Of a stretch of DNA of 61,537 nucleotides, positions 27,028-36,795 are shown piece by piece. Made by a program: the position numbers and the translations under genes. The stretch covers positions 47,127 through 108,663 of the forward strand of contig JAHDEM010000005.1 of NCBI GenBank assembly GCA_020628895.1, written 5' to 3'. The notes below the pieces were generated by a model. It was not told where the DNA came from and ran no database searches. It worked only from the letters and a program-made list of their open reading frames with translations. Source of the DNA: Candidatus Endobugula sp. (lineage in GTDB: Bacteria; Pseudomonadota; Gammaproteobacteria; Pseudomonadales; Cellvibrionaceae). The number at the start of each line of letters is the position of its first letter. Positions within the stretch are counted from its first letter, which is position 1.

Positions 27028-27534
27028 ATGTCGAACGTTGCACTTAATATTGCCGTATTAACGGTATCAGATACACGCACTACCCAAAACGATACATCGG
27101 GAGACTTATTGGTGCAGTCTGCTCTAGATGCGAATCATAATGTCGTTGAGCGCAACTTAGTTAAAGATGATATTTATCAGATACGTGCGGTTGTTTCTCA
27201 ATGGATTGCAAATAGTGATATACAAACCATCATTATTACTGGTGGAACCGGCTTTTCAGGACGAGACAGTACTCCCGAAGCGGTAAGCCCTTTATTTGAT
27301 AAAACCATTGATGGTTTCGGAGAACTGTTTAGAGCCATTTCCTACGATGAAATAGGTAGCTCAACTATACAATCGCGCTGTATTGGTGGTTTAGCAAACA
27401 ATACACTAGTATTTTGTTTACCTGGCTCAAACAACGCTTGCTCAACTGGTTGGAACCGACTTTTAAAAGAACAATTAGACAGCTCGCATAAACCTTGTAA
27501 TTTTGTCGGTTTATTAACAAAAGGTCCTCATTAA
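27028..27534 (+). CDS. moaB: Molybdenum cofactor biosynthesis protein MoaB
   Basis: 168 aa, MogA/MoaB family. Motifs are IAVLTVSDTRTTQNDTSGD (nucleotide-binding start), IIITGGTGFSGRDSTPEAV, and FRAISYDEIGSSTIQSRCIGG followed by VFCLPGSNNACSTGW. It adenylylates or binds molybdopterin, with MoeA then inserting the metal; E. coli MoaB itself is less active than MogA, so either step is possible here. It lies 63 bp after tupA and 67 bp before moeA on the same strand. The positioning indicates a cofactor assembly cluster fed by the Tup importer. Confidence 0.9.
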   Translation: MSNVALNIAVLTVSDTRTTQNDTSGDLLVQSALDANHNVVERNLVKDDIYQIRAVVSQWIANSDIQTIIITGGTGFSGRDSTPEAVSPLFDKTIDGFGELFRAISYDEIGSSTIQSRCIGGLANNTLVFCLPGSNNACSTGWNRLLKEQLDSSHKPCNFVGLLTKGPH

Positions 27535-27601
27535 TAAACACTACACTATTTTGATTACCTCGTTTACATAAATCACTATCCACCATTTATGGGTTGTTTC
27601 C

Positions 27602-28810
27602 ATGTTAAGTATTGACCAAGCTATCACCCAGCTACTCAATCAAGCTCAAGGTATTACAGAGACAGAAACTATCTCACTGCAACAGGCATTAGGTCGTGTT
27701 ATTGCAGCTGATATTTTATCTACTATCGACGTGCCACCTGCAGATAATAGTGCAATGGACGGATACGCAGTTGATACTAATGATTTAGATAAAACTCAAG
27801 AACATTCTGTATTGACTATTAGCCAAACGGTGGCAGCAGGCCATGCTCCATCGCCATTAATAGAAGGAACTGCTGCGCGTATTTTTACTGGAGCAGAAAT
27901 CCCCAGTGGTGCCAATGCAGTGGTTATGCAGGAAAAGTGCACCGTAGAAGATACTCTTGTTCACATACCATCAAATATTACACCAAACAATAATATTCGT
28001 GCACGCGGCCAAGATATTATCAAGGGTGATTGCATTCTAAAAGAAGGGAAAAAACTACAGCCACAAGACATCGGTTTGTTAGCTTCTATTGGTATTAACA
28101 AGGTTACCGTGTATCGACAATTACGTGTTGCAATACTGTCGACGGGAGATGAGCTCATCGAACCCGGCCAACCCCTTACACCGGGAAAAATATATAATTC
28201 AAACCGATATTTACTCTATAGTTTTTTACAACAGTTAGGAATGGAAGTCGTTGATATTGGCGTGATTGCTGATACCTTAGAATCGACAACCGATGGTCTA
28301 CAGCGCGCGGCTAAACAGGCTGACTGTATTATTTCCACCGGAGGAGTTTCGGTAGGTGATGAAGATTATATAAAAAAAGCGGTCTTACAACTGGGACGTT
28401 TAGATTTTTGGCGTATAGCTATTAAGCCGGGGAAACCTTTAGCATTTGGCACAATTGATACTGAAGAGAAAACCACTCCATTTATTGGTTTACCTGGAAA
28501 CCCAGCTTCCGTTTTTATTACCTTTTTGATTTTTGCACGCCCATTTTTATTAGCTTGCCAACAACAAAGATTTCGCTCATTACAAACACGACCGGTAATC
28601 GCTAATTTTTCTTGGAAAGAAAACCCTATTCGGCAAGAATACTTGCGAGGTAGAATCATTGACACAGATAAAGTTGATATATACCCCAACCAAAGCTCTG
28701 GCGTATTATCATCGACCTCTTGGGCGGAGGGTTTAGTGATTGTCCCACCAAAGACAATGATTAAAACGGGGGACCAGGTTGAGTTTGTTCCATTTTCTGA
28801 ATTACTTTAA
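27602..28810 (+). CDS. moeA: Molybdopterin molybdenumtransferase MoeA
   Basis: 402 aa, close to E. coli MoeA (411). Domain order: N-terminal MoeA_N (LGRVIAADILSTIDVPPADNS, AMDGYAV), a linker lobe (IFTGAEIPSGANAVVMQE), the MogA-like catalytic lobe (VAILSTGDELIEPGQPLTPGKIYNSN, then STGGVSVGDEDY, AIKPGKPLAFG, GLPGNPASVFITFL) and the C-terminal MoeA_C barrel. It inserts Mo or W into adenylylated molybdopterin. Located directly after moaB. The Asp, Ser and Gly residues of the active-site loops are all present. Identification is secure. Confidence 0.95.
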   Translation: MLSIDQAITQLLNQAQGITETETISLQQALGRVIAADILSTIDVPPADNSAMDGYAVDTNDLDKTQEHSVLTISQTVAAGHAPSPLIEGTAARIFTGAEIPSGANAVVMQEKCTVEDTLVHIPSNITPNNNIRARGQDIIKGDCILKEGKKLQPQDIGLLASIGINKVTVYRQLRVAILSTGDELIEPGQPLTPGKIYNSNRYLLYSFLQQLGMEVVDIGVIADTLESTTDGLQRAAKQADCIISTGGVSVGDEDYIKKAVLQLGRLDFWRIAIKPGKPLAFGTIDTEEKTTPFIGLPGNPASVFITFLIFARPFLLACQQQRFRSLQTRPVIANFSWKENPIRQEYLRGRIIDTDKVDIYPNQSSGVLSSTSWAEGLVIVPPKTMIKTGDQVEFVPFSELL

Positions 28811-28840
28811 TTGTTTTAACTATAAATCAAAGAGCATATT

Positions 28841-29128
28841 ATGAAGTCACAAATCGAATTAGAAGCTGCTGCTTTTCGTCGTCTACTAAAACACCTAGAT
28901 GACCGTAAAGATGTACAAAATATAGAACTGATGAACCTTGCTGGTTTTTGCCGAAACTGTTTAAGCAAGTGGTATATGGCAGCAGCCGAAGAGCAAGGTA
29001 TTGATATGGATTATGATCAAGCTCGGCATATTGTTTACGGCATGCCTTATAACGAATGGAAAGAAAAGCATCAACGTCCCGCCACACCAGAGCAGTTAGA
29101 AAAGATGCAACAACGACAACAGCAATAA
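28841..29128 (+). CDS. DUF1244 family protein
   Basis: 95 aa, small helical protein of the DUF1244 family. The recognisable core is AFRRLLKHLDDRKDVQNIEL, followed by MNLAGFCRNCLSKWYMAA and YGMPYNEWKEKHQ. The CxxC inside the central helix turn is a family hallmark. A metal or redox role is possible, but the function is not established. The C-terminus is Gln-rich (KMQQRQQQ). It lies 30 bp after moeA and 57 bp before a MOSC gene, so it is probably cotranscribed with the cofactor genes; a link to that pathway is contextual only. Confidence 0.85.
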   Translation: MKSQIELEAAAFRRLLKHLDDRKDVQNIELMNLAGFCRNCLSKWYMAAAEEQGIDMDYDQARHIVYGMPYNEWKEKHQRPATPEQLEKMQQRQQQ

Positions 29129-29185
29129 ATTCTTATTAACCAATAAGAGAGTTAGCTTAAAACCACTACAGTTACCGAGGGAATC

Positions 29186-30052
29186 ATGCCGACTATTACT
29201 CAGCTTTTTGTTTATCCTGTTAAATCATTACGTGGCATTTCTATCCCCTCAGCCAAGCTAACACCTTATGGATTTGAGTATGACCGCCAATGGATGGTCA
29301 TTAATGAAAAAAATACCTTTGTTAGCCAACGTAAATTTTCTAATATGGTACTGATTCATACCCGTATAGAAGTAAATAAATTAGTATTATTTGTACCTAG
29401 CCAGCCAACAATAGCTCCTTTGGAAATCCCTATTAATAAAAACCCTGCTGGCGACGCATTTAATGCAACAATCTGGAAAGACACCTGTAAAGTCGTTGAT
29501 GAAGGAACTATTGCCAGCCAATGGATCACCCGCGTCATGGGATCTAACTCACCATTACGTATTGTTAGAATGGCACCTAACCATCAACGACCTCAATCCA
29601 AACCCGAACTATTAGGTGCAGATACACATACTTTTTTCGCCGATGCAGCGCCTTATCTGATAGCTAACGAAACATCCCTACAAGCGGTTAACCAACAATT
29701 ACGCCAAGCAAAATTGGAAGCCGTATCCATCGAGCGCTTTCGCCCCAATATTGTTATTGAGGGGTTAAATGCTTTTGCAGAACATAAAATAAAATCGTTA
29801 GAGCATACTACTTACTCACTTAAGCACTGTTACCCCTGCCAACGCTGCGTGATGCCAACAGTGAATATTGAAACAGGGATACGGCACTCCCAACAGCAGC
29901 CTTTTTCATTAATTGCAGAGATTAATTCGATGCCGGAAAACTCGAAAGCTCCCGCATTTGGAGAGAATGCTATTTTAACTTCTGGCGAAAGTGAATATAT
30001 TCGGGTAGGAGATAAACTAGAAGCATCGTTTAACGATGACTTAATCGGCTAG
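29186..30052 (+). CDS. MOSC-domain protein (YcbX/MOCOS-like)
   Basis: 288 aa. N-terminal MOSC_N beta-barrel (residues 1-120, ITQLFVYPVKSLRGISI, FEYDRQWMV) followed by the MOSC domain with the Cys-rich active region LKHCYPCQRCVMPTVN and ENAILTSGESEYIRVGD. Proteins of this type bind molybdenum cofactor through a conserved Cys. They reduce N-hydroxylated compounds, as YcbX does, or carry sulfur to Moco enzymes. It lacks the C-terminal 2Fe-2S domain of E. coli YcbX (369 aa), so it must use separate electron carriers. Its place after moeA suits a Moco role. Its last 12 bases overlap the convergent gene at 30041. Confidence 0.87.
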   Translation: MPTITQLFVYPVKSLRGISIPSAKLTPYGFEYDRQWMVINEKNTFVSQRKFSNMVLIHTRIEVNKLVLFVPSQPTIAPLEIPINKNPAGDAFNATIWKDTCKVVDEGTIASQWITRVMGSNSPLRIVRMAPNHQRPQSKPELLGADTHTFFADAAPYLIANETSLQAVNQQLRQAKLEAVSIERFRPNIVIEGLNAFAEHKIKSLEHTTYSLKHCYPCQRCVMPTVNIETGIRHSQQQPFSLIAEINSMPENSKAPAFGENAILTSGESEYIRVGDKLEASFNDDLIG

Positions 30053-31024
30053 CTCTACCTTTACCCATAAACTTTCTTGGGAATCACTTGAGGTTTGAGT
30101 CGAATATACTTTGCTTTTATTGTTTAGTGGTAATTGATGGGAAAGGGTATTCTGCTCGCTAAGCAACATCCATTGGCCGACAATAAGCGTAGATATCACC
30201 TCGATAGAGCTGGATACTGCAAAGTTCTGAACATCTAAATCATGGGTCTTCGTTTTTTCTGCAAGCAATGCCTCTGGAATGTGAACAGACTTAATGCCTA
30301 CTCTAGCCTGCTGTTCTCCATTACGATTTTTACCTTGCAAAGTAACCCGTAAATAAAGCCCTGTTTGAACCGTTTGCAAGTGATTTTTTTGCGTGTTAGC
30401 CAACTCTCCTTTTGATATATCAGTTGAATTGATTGTGGCAACATTGAGTCCTTCTTCATCCTCATCAACTACAGGGATATCCAGTGCTTCCAGCACACCA
30501 TCATTGGTCACTATTTGTAACCCTTTATTAGGAACCAATGGAACATTAGAATTAGCCGCTACACCAGCATTGTTATGATAATAAGAATGCTCGATGGGAA
30601 TTTTTACAAGGTTTTGTTCAGTAACCACAATTGTTTGTCCTTCTTCGGTATAGACAATTTGGGAACGATTAATTCCAGCGTTAGTGGTATAAGATTTTAC
30701 GCTGCTTTGCTCAGGATACTTACCCCTGTATACAGAGACCTTAAGTCGTACTTGAGGTCTATCTAAAGCTTTAATCACTCTGACAATATTATTCACCACC
30801 GCTGGTGTCCCATTGATGATCACCACATTATTATCAATAGAGGCAGATGTTCCCTCAGGGAGTAAAGGTAAAATAACTTGATGAATGTCTTGTGCATCAC
30901 GATGCTTTAAAGCAACGGATTTTAATGCCGTGGAATATCCATATTGAACATTAAAAATTAATAATATTATACTCAAACAAAAAAGCCATTTCACTGCCTG
31001 CGGCAATAGCAGATTATTCAACAT
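30041..31024 (-). CDS. Exported secretin N-domain-like protein
   Basis: 327 aa with an N-terminal signal peptide or anchor (residues about 12-30). Residues about 35-100 match the secretin short-domain (NolW/N1) pattern: VALKHRDAQDIHQVILPLLP, then VVIINGTPAVVNNIVRVIKA and LDRPQVRLKVSVYRG. The remaining 220 residues are beta-rich, with TVQTGLYLRVTLQGK and QWMLLSEQN. They contain no secretin pore domain, so it is not a complete secretin. It could be a stand-alone periplasmic accessory protein of a type II, IV-pilus or related system. No such genes are adjacent. Its end overlaps the MOSC gene by 12 bp tail to tail. Confidence 0.7.
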   Translation of the reverse strand: MLNNLLLPQAVKWLFCLSIILLIFNVQYGYSTALKSVALKHRDAQDIHQVILPLLPEGTSASIDNNVVIINGTPAVVNNIVRVIKALDRPQVRLKVSVYRGKYPEQSSVKSYTTNAGINRSQIVYTEEGQTIVVTEQNLVKIPIEHSYYHNNAGVAANSNVPLVPNKGLQIVTNDGVLEALDIPVVDEDEEGLNVATINSTDISKGELANTQKNHLQTVQTGLYLRVTLQGKNRNGEQQARVGIKSVHIPEALLAEKTKTHDLDVQNFAVSSSIEVISTLIVGQWMLLSEQNTLSHQLPLNNKSKVYSTQTSSDSQESLWVKVELAD

Positions 31025-31264
31025 ACCAACTCATTAGTGTGTAATTCATATTATCTTAAGTATAGTTCCTAATTATATTGCCTCCGCTTTATGGCATTCA
31101 CATAAAGATATAAAAATAGTGTGTATATAGCGATAGCTAATAAAGGAACTAATTTATAAAAATTAGGCTTTCAAAAACACCATGTTTACTAGATATTCAT
31201 TCATTATTTTCTACACTCATTAATGAACCGTAATTTAAATGGTAACAATAATTGAGTGTTAAAG

Positions 31265-33691
31265 ATGAAAATTAATACCAAAATGATTATTGGCGGGGGC
31301 TTATTAACAGTTATTCCTGTCTTTATCAGTGCTATTTTACTAGCTAATGTAGCTATTAACGAAGGTAGATCTAGTATAAAGGAGGATGTTAAGCACTCAT
31401 TAGTTGCTATTCGTGACATTACAGCAATAGAAATAACTAATTATATCAACACTATAGAAAATCAAGCCGCTAGCCTCTCTGAAAACCTAATGACTGTAGA
31501 GGCCATGAGTAGTTTTTCTCTAGGTTTTAAAGGACATGTGTCCCGACGAACTGATAAAGAAATAAAAGAACAGAAAAGTCACTTAAGAAAATATTATGAG
31601 CAAGAGTTTGGCAATCAATTCAATGCACTGAATTACCAACAATCTATCAATATTGATGAACTCATCAATGGATTAGACAAAGAGTCCATAGGTTTACAGT
31701 ATGATTTTATTAGTAATAACAAACACCCATTAGGTGAGAAACACCTTCTAGATAAACCAAAATGGTCAACCTCTTACGGATCAAGCCATGAAAAATACCA
31801 TAATGTTTTCCGTAGCTTTATCGAGCGCTTTGGCTATTACGATTTATTTCTGGTTGACCATAATACCGGCGATATTGTGTATTCTGTTTTTAAAGAATTG
31901 GATTACACAACCTCTCTCATCGACGGCCCATATGCAAACAGTGGTATCGGCGAGGCCTTCAGAATGGCTAATAATGCTACAGAGGCTGATTTTACTGGAC
32001 TAACAGATTTTGCTCCATATTTACCCTCTTATAATGCACCTGCCGCTTTTATAGCTACTCCTATCCACTTTAACGGGACTAAAATCGGTATTCTTATTTT
32101 ACAAATGCCCATCGATAAGATTAATCAAATCATGACTCATAAGGGTCGTTGGAAAGAAACAGGCTTAGGAGATTCCGGAGAAAGTTATTTGGTAGGTTCC
32201 GATTTTATGATGCGTAGTAATGGGCGTTTTTTGTTAGAAGATAAAAGTAGTTATTTGACTTTAATGAAAGACGTTGGTCTTGATGAAACATCCATTCAAA
32301 CCATGAATTTAAAGGGAACCTCTATAGGCTTACAGCCAGTGGACACCCAAGGAACACAAGCTGCACTCTCAGGTGAAAAGGGCTTTAGTATTTTTCCTGA
32401 CTACAGGAATATTGAAGTATTATCTGCCTACAGACCACTTAATATTGGAGGCCTACAGTGGGCACTAATGAGTGAGATAGATGCTGAAGAAGCGTTTGCT
32501 CCAGTAGAGTTATTAAAATCCTCTATTATTAAAACCACCACCGTCATCTTATTATTTGCACTGGCTATAGGACCAATATTAGGTTGGTTATTTGCTGGTA
32601 CCGTAACCAAACCCATCAAAAAATTAACACAAACTATTCACTCAATGGCCGATGGGGAAGGCGATTTAACACAAAGAATAGCGATTAACGGCAACTCGGA
32701 ATTAGACGAGCTCTCTTCTTGGTTTAATACCTTTGTAGACCATTTAGATGAGACATTTTCTACACTCATCAAATCGGCCATGCGCCTTGTACCTATGTCT
32801 AGTGATTTAGCTGAAGGTAATGCGATGGTCATCGATTTAACCGAAAAACAAAATTTACAAATCAAAAATGTAGAAAGCCGATTAGAACATGCAAAAGATG
32901 CCACATTAAAAGTCAATGAAGCTACAGAGCAAATCAATCTAAATAGTCAAAATGGCGTTAAGGTGGTACATGACGGCCTACAAATGTTTACCCAAACCCA
33001 CGAACAAATGATGGAACTTGAAAATATTATTTCAGATGCATCAAGCTCTATCGATCAACTCAAAAATGATAATGATAAGATTGTCAGTGTTATCGATGTG
33101 ATTAATAGTATTGCTGACCAAACCAATTTACTCGCACTTAATGCTGCCATCGAAGCAGCCAGAGCAGGAGAAGCCGGACGAGGCTTTGCCGTTGTAGCCG
33201 ATGAGGTGCGAGCATTAGCCTCACGAACCAGTGAGGCCACCTTAGAGGTCTCTGATATGATTAATACGATCAAATCAGGAACAGAAACGGTGGTGGGCAC
33301 CATGGAACGCGGTAAGCAATCGACCTTAGAATGCAGCTCCCAAGTCAGCGAAGCCAAAGAAATTCTCTCTTCTATCGATGAAGCGATTAGTCAAATCAGT
33401 GATGCTGCCAATCTAATTAACAGCGCTGCAAGAGACCAAGGAGATAATTTTGGACATGTATCTAATGACTTTAAGTTACTCGACGGTCAATTCAACCAAT
33501 CAAAAGAAGCGAGTTCTATCACTGTTCAAGTAGGTCAAGACATGAGCAAAATGAGCGTTAAGCTCCATGAAATGGTGGATCATTTTAAACTTAGCGATGA
33601 ATCTTGGAGCACATCAAGACGCAAAAAAGTTCGCCTTGAACTAGACGGTATCGAAGAGGAAAAACCGATAATCGACACCAATAAGCGCTAA
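31265..33691 (+). CDS. Methyl-accepting chemotaxis protein with Cache-type sensor
   Basis: 808 aa from ATG 31265; a GTG three codons earlier is possible. TM1 (about 7-30) and TM2 (about 422-445) flank an unusually large periplasmic domain of about 390 residues. It contains Cache-like blocks: [20 protein letters not shown], and [18 protein letters not shown] near its end. HAMP (about 446-500) and the signalling helices follow, with [20 protein letters not shown] and [19 protein letters not shown] at the tip. It likely senses small organic ligands directly. No CheR-binding pentapeptide is apparent. It is a single-gene unit divergent from the secretin-N gene. Confidence 0.93.
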   Translation: MKINTKMIIGGGLLTVIPVFISAILLANVAINEGRSSIKEDVKHSLVAIRDITAIEITNYINTIENQAASLSENLMTVEAMSSFSLGFKGHVSRRTDKEIKEQKSHLRKYYEQEFGNQFNALNYQQSINIDELINGLDKESIGLQYDFISNNKHPLGEKHLLDKPKWSTSYGSSHEKYHNVFRSFIERFGYYDLFLVDHNTGDIVYSVFKELDYTTSLIDGPYANSGIGEAFRMANNATEADFTGLTDFAPYLPSYNAPAAFIATPIHFNGTKIGILILQMPIDKINQIMTHKGRWKETGLGDSGESYLVGSDFMMRSNGRFLLEDKSSYLTLMKDVGLDETSIQTMNLKGTSIGLQPVDTQGTQAALSGEKGFSIFPDYRNIEVLSAYRPLNIGGLQWALMSEIDAEEAFAPVELLKSSIIKTTTVILLFALAIGPILGWLFAGTVTKPIKKLTQTIHSMADGEGDLTQRIAINGNSELDELSSWFNTFVDHLDETFSTLIKSAMRLVPMSSDLAEGNAMVIDLTEKQNLQIKNVESRLEHAKDATLKVNEATEQINLNSQNGVKVVHDGLQMFTQTHEQMMELENIISDASSSIDQLKNDNDKIVSVIDVINSIADQTNLLALNAAIEAARAGEAGRGFAVVADEVRALASRTSEATLEVSDMINTIKSGTETVVGTMERGKQSTLECSSQVSEAKEILSSIDEAISQISDAANLINSAARDQGDNFGHVSNDFKLLDGQFNQSKEASSITVQVGQDMSKMSVKLHEMVDHFKLSDESWSTSRRKKVRLELDGIEEEKPIIDTNKR

Positions 33692-33781
33692 TAAAAAGAT
33701 TACTAAAATCATATCTTTAAAAAAGCATTAACTGGTAATATAAGCACTTATTCAGTGTTTATATGACTATTTATTACCGAT

Positions 33782-34237
33782 ATGATGAATGAACCAACAC
33801 CCTCTTTACACTCATTTACCCACCCGGCTATATGGCGACGCTTTGCCGCCATTATCTATGATAGTCTACTGCTGATGGCAATCAGTATGGGATACGGAGC
33901 GCTGATTTTAGGTATTGGCAAACTCATTTTTAACGATCCCAATGCTCTGACCACAGGGATGATATTTCAAGTAGGCTGGCTTATATGTTTACTGTCTTTT
34001 TTCTGTTTCTTCTGGATAAAAGCGGGGCAAACATTAGGTATGCGAGCATGGCGGTTAAAGGTCGTACAAGAACTGAATGACCACCGTCATCCAACATTGA
34101 CGCAGTGCCTACTGCGCTGTCTATTTGCGCCTTTGGGGTTATCGTTTTTTATTATTGCTTATATTCGTAAGGATAAACAATGCTTGCATGATTTAATCAG
34201 TAATACCCAATTAATACTCACACCTAAAGGGCATTAA
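33782..34237 (+). CDS. RDD family membrane protein
   Basis: 151 aa, with three or so transmembrane helices. The RDD hallmarks are present: Arg and Asp in IWRRFAAIIYDSLLL near the N-terminus, and the second Asp region GQTLGMRAWRLKVVQE and RKDKQCLHDLISNTQ. RDD proteins are inner-membrane proteins of uncertain function, some being Na+/H+ antiporters. Two consecutive ATG codons make the start uncertain by one residue, and no SD is clear. It converges on lptG, with an 8-bp gap between the stops. Confidence 0.88.
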   Translation: MMNEPTPSLHSFTHPAIWRRFAAIIYDSLLLMAISMGYGALILGIGKLIFNDPNALTTGMIFQVGWLICLLSFFCFFWIKAGQTLGMRAWRLKVVQELNDHRHPTLTQCLLRCLFAPLGLSFFIIAYIRKDKQCLHDLISNTQLILTPKGH

Positions 34238-34246
34238 ACAGGTACT

Positions 34247-35311
34247 TTATCGTGTTCTCGCCAATAAAAACAAACCAATACCCAAACAGACTAGTATAGG
34301 CAATAGCACAGCAAACAACGGTGGAATTCCATATAAAATACTGGCAGGTCCTAATAGTTTCTGTACTAACTGAAACACAATGCCTACAACAACACCAGTA
34401 AAGATACGGTACCCCATTGTCACCTCTCGCAGAGGACCAAAAATAAAAGATACTGCAACCAATACTAAGCTAATGATGACTAATGGCTGTAACACTTTAG
34501 ACCAATAAGCAAGACGATATTGACTATTTTCCAGGTTTTGTTGTTCTAGATAATTAGCGTATTGATTAAGCTTAGATATAGCTAGGTTATCTGTATCTAA
34601 TACCAGTATTGTCAACAAATCGGGGGATAAGTCTGTATCCCACTGCCGATTAGCATAGGTACGTGTGGTCGTGCCATTTTCGGTAAATAGGGTCTCTATT
34701 ACCTCTTCCTCTTGCCATTGCCCATTAATATAAAAAGCTACTTCGGCAAAACTAGTCGACAATAACGTCTTATCTTCATCATATTCATAACGCGTTATTC
34801 CTGACAATTTACCGTTCGATTGCACGCTATTAAAATGCATGAAGGTGTTACCCTCACGATTCCACAGTCCCGCTTTTGAACTTAATGCATTATTTTTATC
34901 CTGTAAAAGCAAAGAACGGCGATTCTCTGCATACTGATCAGCAACAGGAATAACATACTCGGCAAACAGCAACATTACTGCAATAAACCACAAAACAGGT
35001 TTAATCACTGACCATGTAATACGCAATAAACTAACACCTGCTGCACGCATCACCACTAGTTCGCTGGTGGAAGCTAGACTACCTAAACCGACTAGACCAC
35101 CCACTAACCCTGCAAATGGCATATACTGATATAAGCTTGAAGGTATATTTAAAACAACATAAAGCAAAGCCTCAGAAAAAGTGTAGTTAACTGTTAAATT
35201 ACCTAACTCATCAATGAGCTTTGCCAGAATATCCAGAGACGTAATCACCACAAGAACAACAACAATAGAAGCCACTGTGGTACGAAAAATATAGCCATTT
35301 AACAACCGCAT
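34247..35311 (-). CDS. lptG: LPS export ABC transporter permease LptG
   Basis: 354 aa, standard length. It begins MRLLNGYIFRTTVASIVVVL and has six transmembrane helices in two groups of three around a large periplasmic beta-jellyroll domain (about residues 130-265). Family blocks are PSSLYQYMPFAGLVGGLVGLG, LASTSELVVMRAAGVSLLRI, and near the C-terminus GYRIFTGVVVGIVFQLVQKL. With LptF and the LptB ATPase, it extracts LPS from the inner membrane toward LptC/LptA. It starts 1 bp after the lptF stop, so the two are coupled. LptB is not in this window. Confidence 0.95.
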   Translation of the reverse strand: MRLLNGYIFRTTVASIVVVLVVITSLDILAKLIDELGNLTVNYTFSEALLYVVLNIPSSLYQYMPFAGLVGGLVGLGSLASTSELVVMRAAGVSLLRITWSVIKPVLWFIAVMLLFAEYVIPVADQYAENRRSLLLQDKNNALSSKAGLWNREGNTFMHFNSVQSNGKLSGITRYEYDEDKTLLSTSFAEVAFYINGQWQEEEVIETLFTENGTTTRTYANRQWDTDLSPDLLTILVLDTDNLAISKLNQYANYLEQQNLENSQYRLAYWSKVLQPLVIISLVLVAVSFIFGPLREVTMGYRIFTGVVVGIVFQLVQKLLGPASILYGIPPLFAVLLPILVCLGIGLFLLARTR

Positions 35312-35312
35312 C

Positions 35313-36422
35313 TTACTTCACCCCCCGCCCAAAGAGTCTAGCCAAAAGCTGTAACCACTGCTGTTTTGTACTCAACAGCAAAAGACTCAACAACAGAAAT
35401 AAACCATGAACTGGCCATAGCCCCACTGCAGGCGAGATATTTTCCTCTTCAACAGAACCACGTGTAGCGTTAAGCAATACCAAGTAAATAAGATAGAGTA
35501 AGATAGAGGGAAACAACATCGCATAACGGCCACGGCGGGGATTGGTGTGGCTAAGAATCACACCGAGCATAGTGACAATAAGCACCACAATAGGAGGGGA
35601 TAGTCTCCATTGCAGCGCTGCTTGGTACTCAGGGGAGTTAGAAGAAAGAAGCTCTAGTGTAGGCACACGGTTCACCTTATTACGTGTAACGATAATTTCT
35701 CCACTAGGCTCGATATGCTGAGCAAATTGAACAAATTCAGTGACTCGATAATTGGCCTCGCCAGGGCGTCCATCATAACGGGTACCGTTTTGTAACAACA
35801 AATACGGCTCACCAATATCAGCATGTGTAATATTTTCAGCACTATCGGCTCGGACAGACATCAAAGGCTGGTCGGCTGCAACCCCCATATTTGCGATAAA
35901 CAACGAATGTAACTTTTGGCGATCCTCACTAATTGTTTCACTATAACTCACAACAGTACGATTGCCAGAAGGCTGAAAACGTGCGGGCTGCATGGTATCA
36001 AAATCGTTACGTGCTTGTTGCTCGGCGAGTATTTCCTCTGCCTTTTGCAAACCTAAAGGACTTAACCAAAGACTTAACAGAGCAATCAACAAAGCCACAA
36101 AGCCAGCGGGTACGTACGTCCAAGAAATCAGTTTTTTTCGGCTAACGCCACATGAAAATAGCACAGTCATTTCACTATCGGTGTAAAGTCGCCCATATGC
36201 CAAGAGGATCGACACAAAAAAGCCTAACGGCAATATGAGTTCTAAAAAACCCGGCAATCGATAAAACATCACCGCAAATAAAACATTGGCATCCATTTTA
36301 CCGGCAGCGGCTTCGGCTAAATACTTCACAAAACGACCGCTCATGATAATAACCAATAAAACACCGGTTACAGCAAAGGTGGATTGCAAAACTTCTTTTG
36401 TCAGATAGCGTAATATAATCAT
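35313..36422 (-). CDS. lptF: LPS export ABC transporter permease LptF
   Basis: 369 aa. Six transmembrane helices in two bundles flanking a periplasmic jellyroll domain. Family blocks are MIILRYLTKEVLQSTFAV, then LPGFLELILPLGFFVSILLA and YGRLYTDSEMTVLFSCGVSR. The C-terminal bundle includes LQWRLSPPIVVLIVTMLGVIL and NPRRGRYAMLFPSILLYLIYL. It forms the heterodimeric channel with LptG. It is transcribed away from pepA, as in many Gammaproteobacteria, but here the divergent spacer is 373 bp and contains an inverted-repeat-bounded element. Confidence 0.95.
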   Translation of the reverse strand: MIILRYLTKEVLQSTFAVTGVLLVIIMSGRFVKYLAEAAAGKMDANVLFAVMFYRLPGFLELILPLGFFVSILLAYGRLYTDSEMTVLFSCGVSRKKLISWTYVPAGFVALLIALLSLWLSPLGLQKAEEILAEQQARNDFDTMQPARFQPSGNRTVVSYSETISEDRQKLHSLFIANMGVAADQPLMSVRADSAENITHADIGEPYLLLQNGTRYDGRPGEANYRVTEFVQFAQHIEPSGEIIVTRNKVNRVPTLELLSSNSPEYQAALQWRLSPPIVVLIVTMLGVILSHTNPRRGRYAMLFPSILLYLIYLVLLNATRGSVEEENISPAVGLWPVHGLFLLLSLLLLSTKQQWLQLLARLFGRGVK

Positions 36423-36795
36423 AAGAGATATTTTCTCATTTTTATTGCCTCACTACCACTGAGTAATCCATTTGTTATTCATTACCTATTAGCTCCCGTT
36501 CACACTCATTGAACACCCACTATTGTCCTTAAAAAGTTACCAATCAAAGTACCCTTCCTGCTGATTGCGTCCCCTGCATGGATATACGGGAGGGACGTGA
36601 GCAGGACGCGGTGAGCTCTGTCATTCGTTCATTTAGAATAACTAAACTTCTCTCATTCCGCCTTGTCAACAGAAAAAAGTGACTCTGGCAGAGGATATTC
36701 AATGAGTGTGAACAGGCCTTAGATATGTATCCACTTCATAAGTGACTATATTACGTTATAATAAAAATTCATTGAGTACACACTGAGGAAAGCTA
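36423..36795. other. 373-bp divergent intergenic region between lptF and pepA
   Basis: It should hold the promoters of the divergent lptF-lptG and pepA units. The left part (36423-36497) and right part (36714-36795) are AT-rich and ordinary. The middle is a separate, more GC-rich block bounded by inverted repeats, described as its own entry. A TATAAT-like string (ttataataaa, about 36756-36765) lies 30-40 bp before pepA and could be its -10. Confidence 0.6.
36498..36713. mobile_element. MITE-like element bounded by 16-bp terminal inverted repeats
   Basis: GTTCACACTCATTGAA at 36498-36513 and its exact complement TTCAATGAGTGTGAAC at 36698-36713 enclose a 216-bp block. Its interior is more GC-rich than the flanks and has its own partial dyad (GCGTCCCCTGC about 36567-36577 with GCAGGACGC about 36601-36609). 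There is no coding capacity. TTAG occurs just outside both ends (36489-36492, 36719-36722) and might be a target duplication of a slightly larger unit. A non-autonomous transposable element is the simplest reading; no transposase is in the window. Confidence 0.5.
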
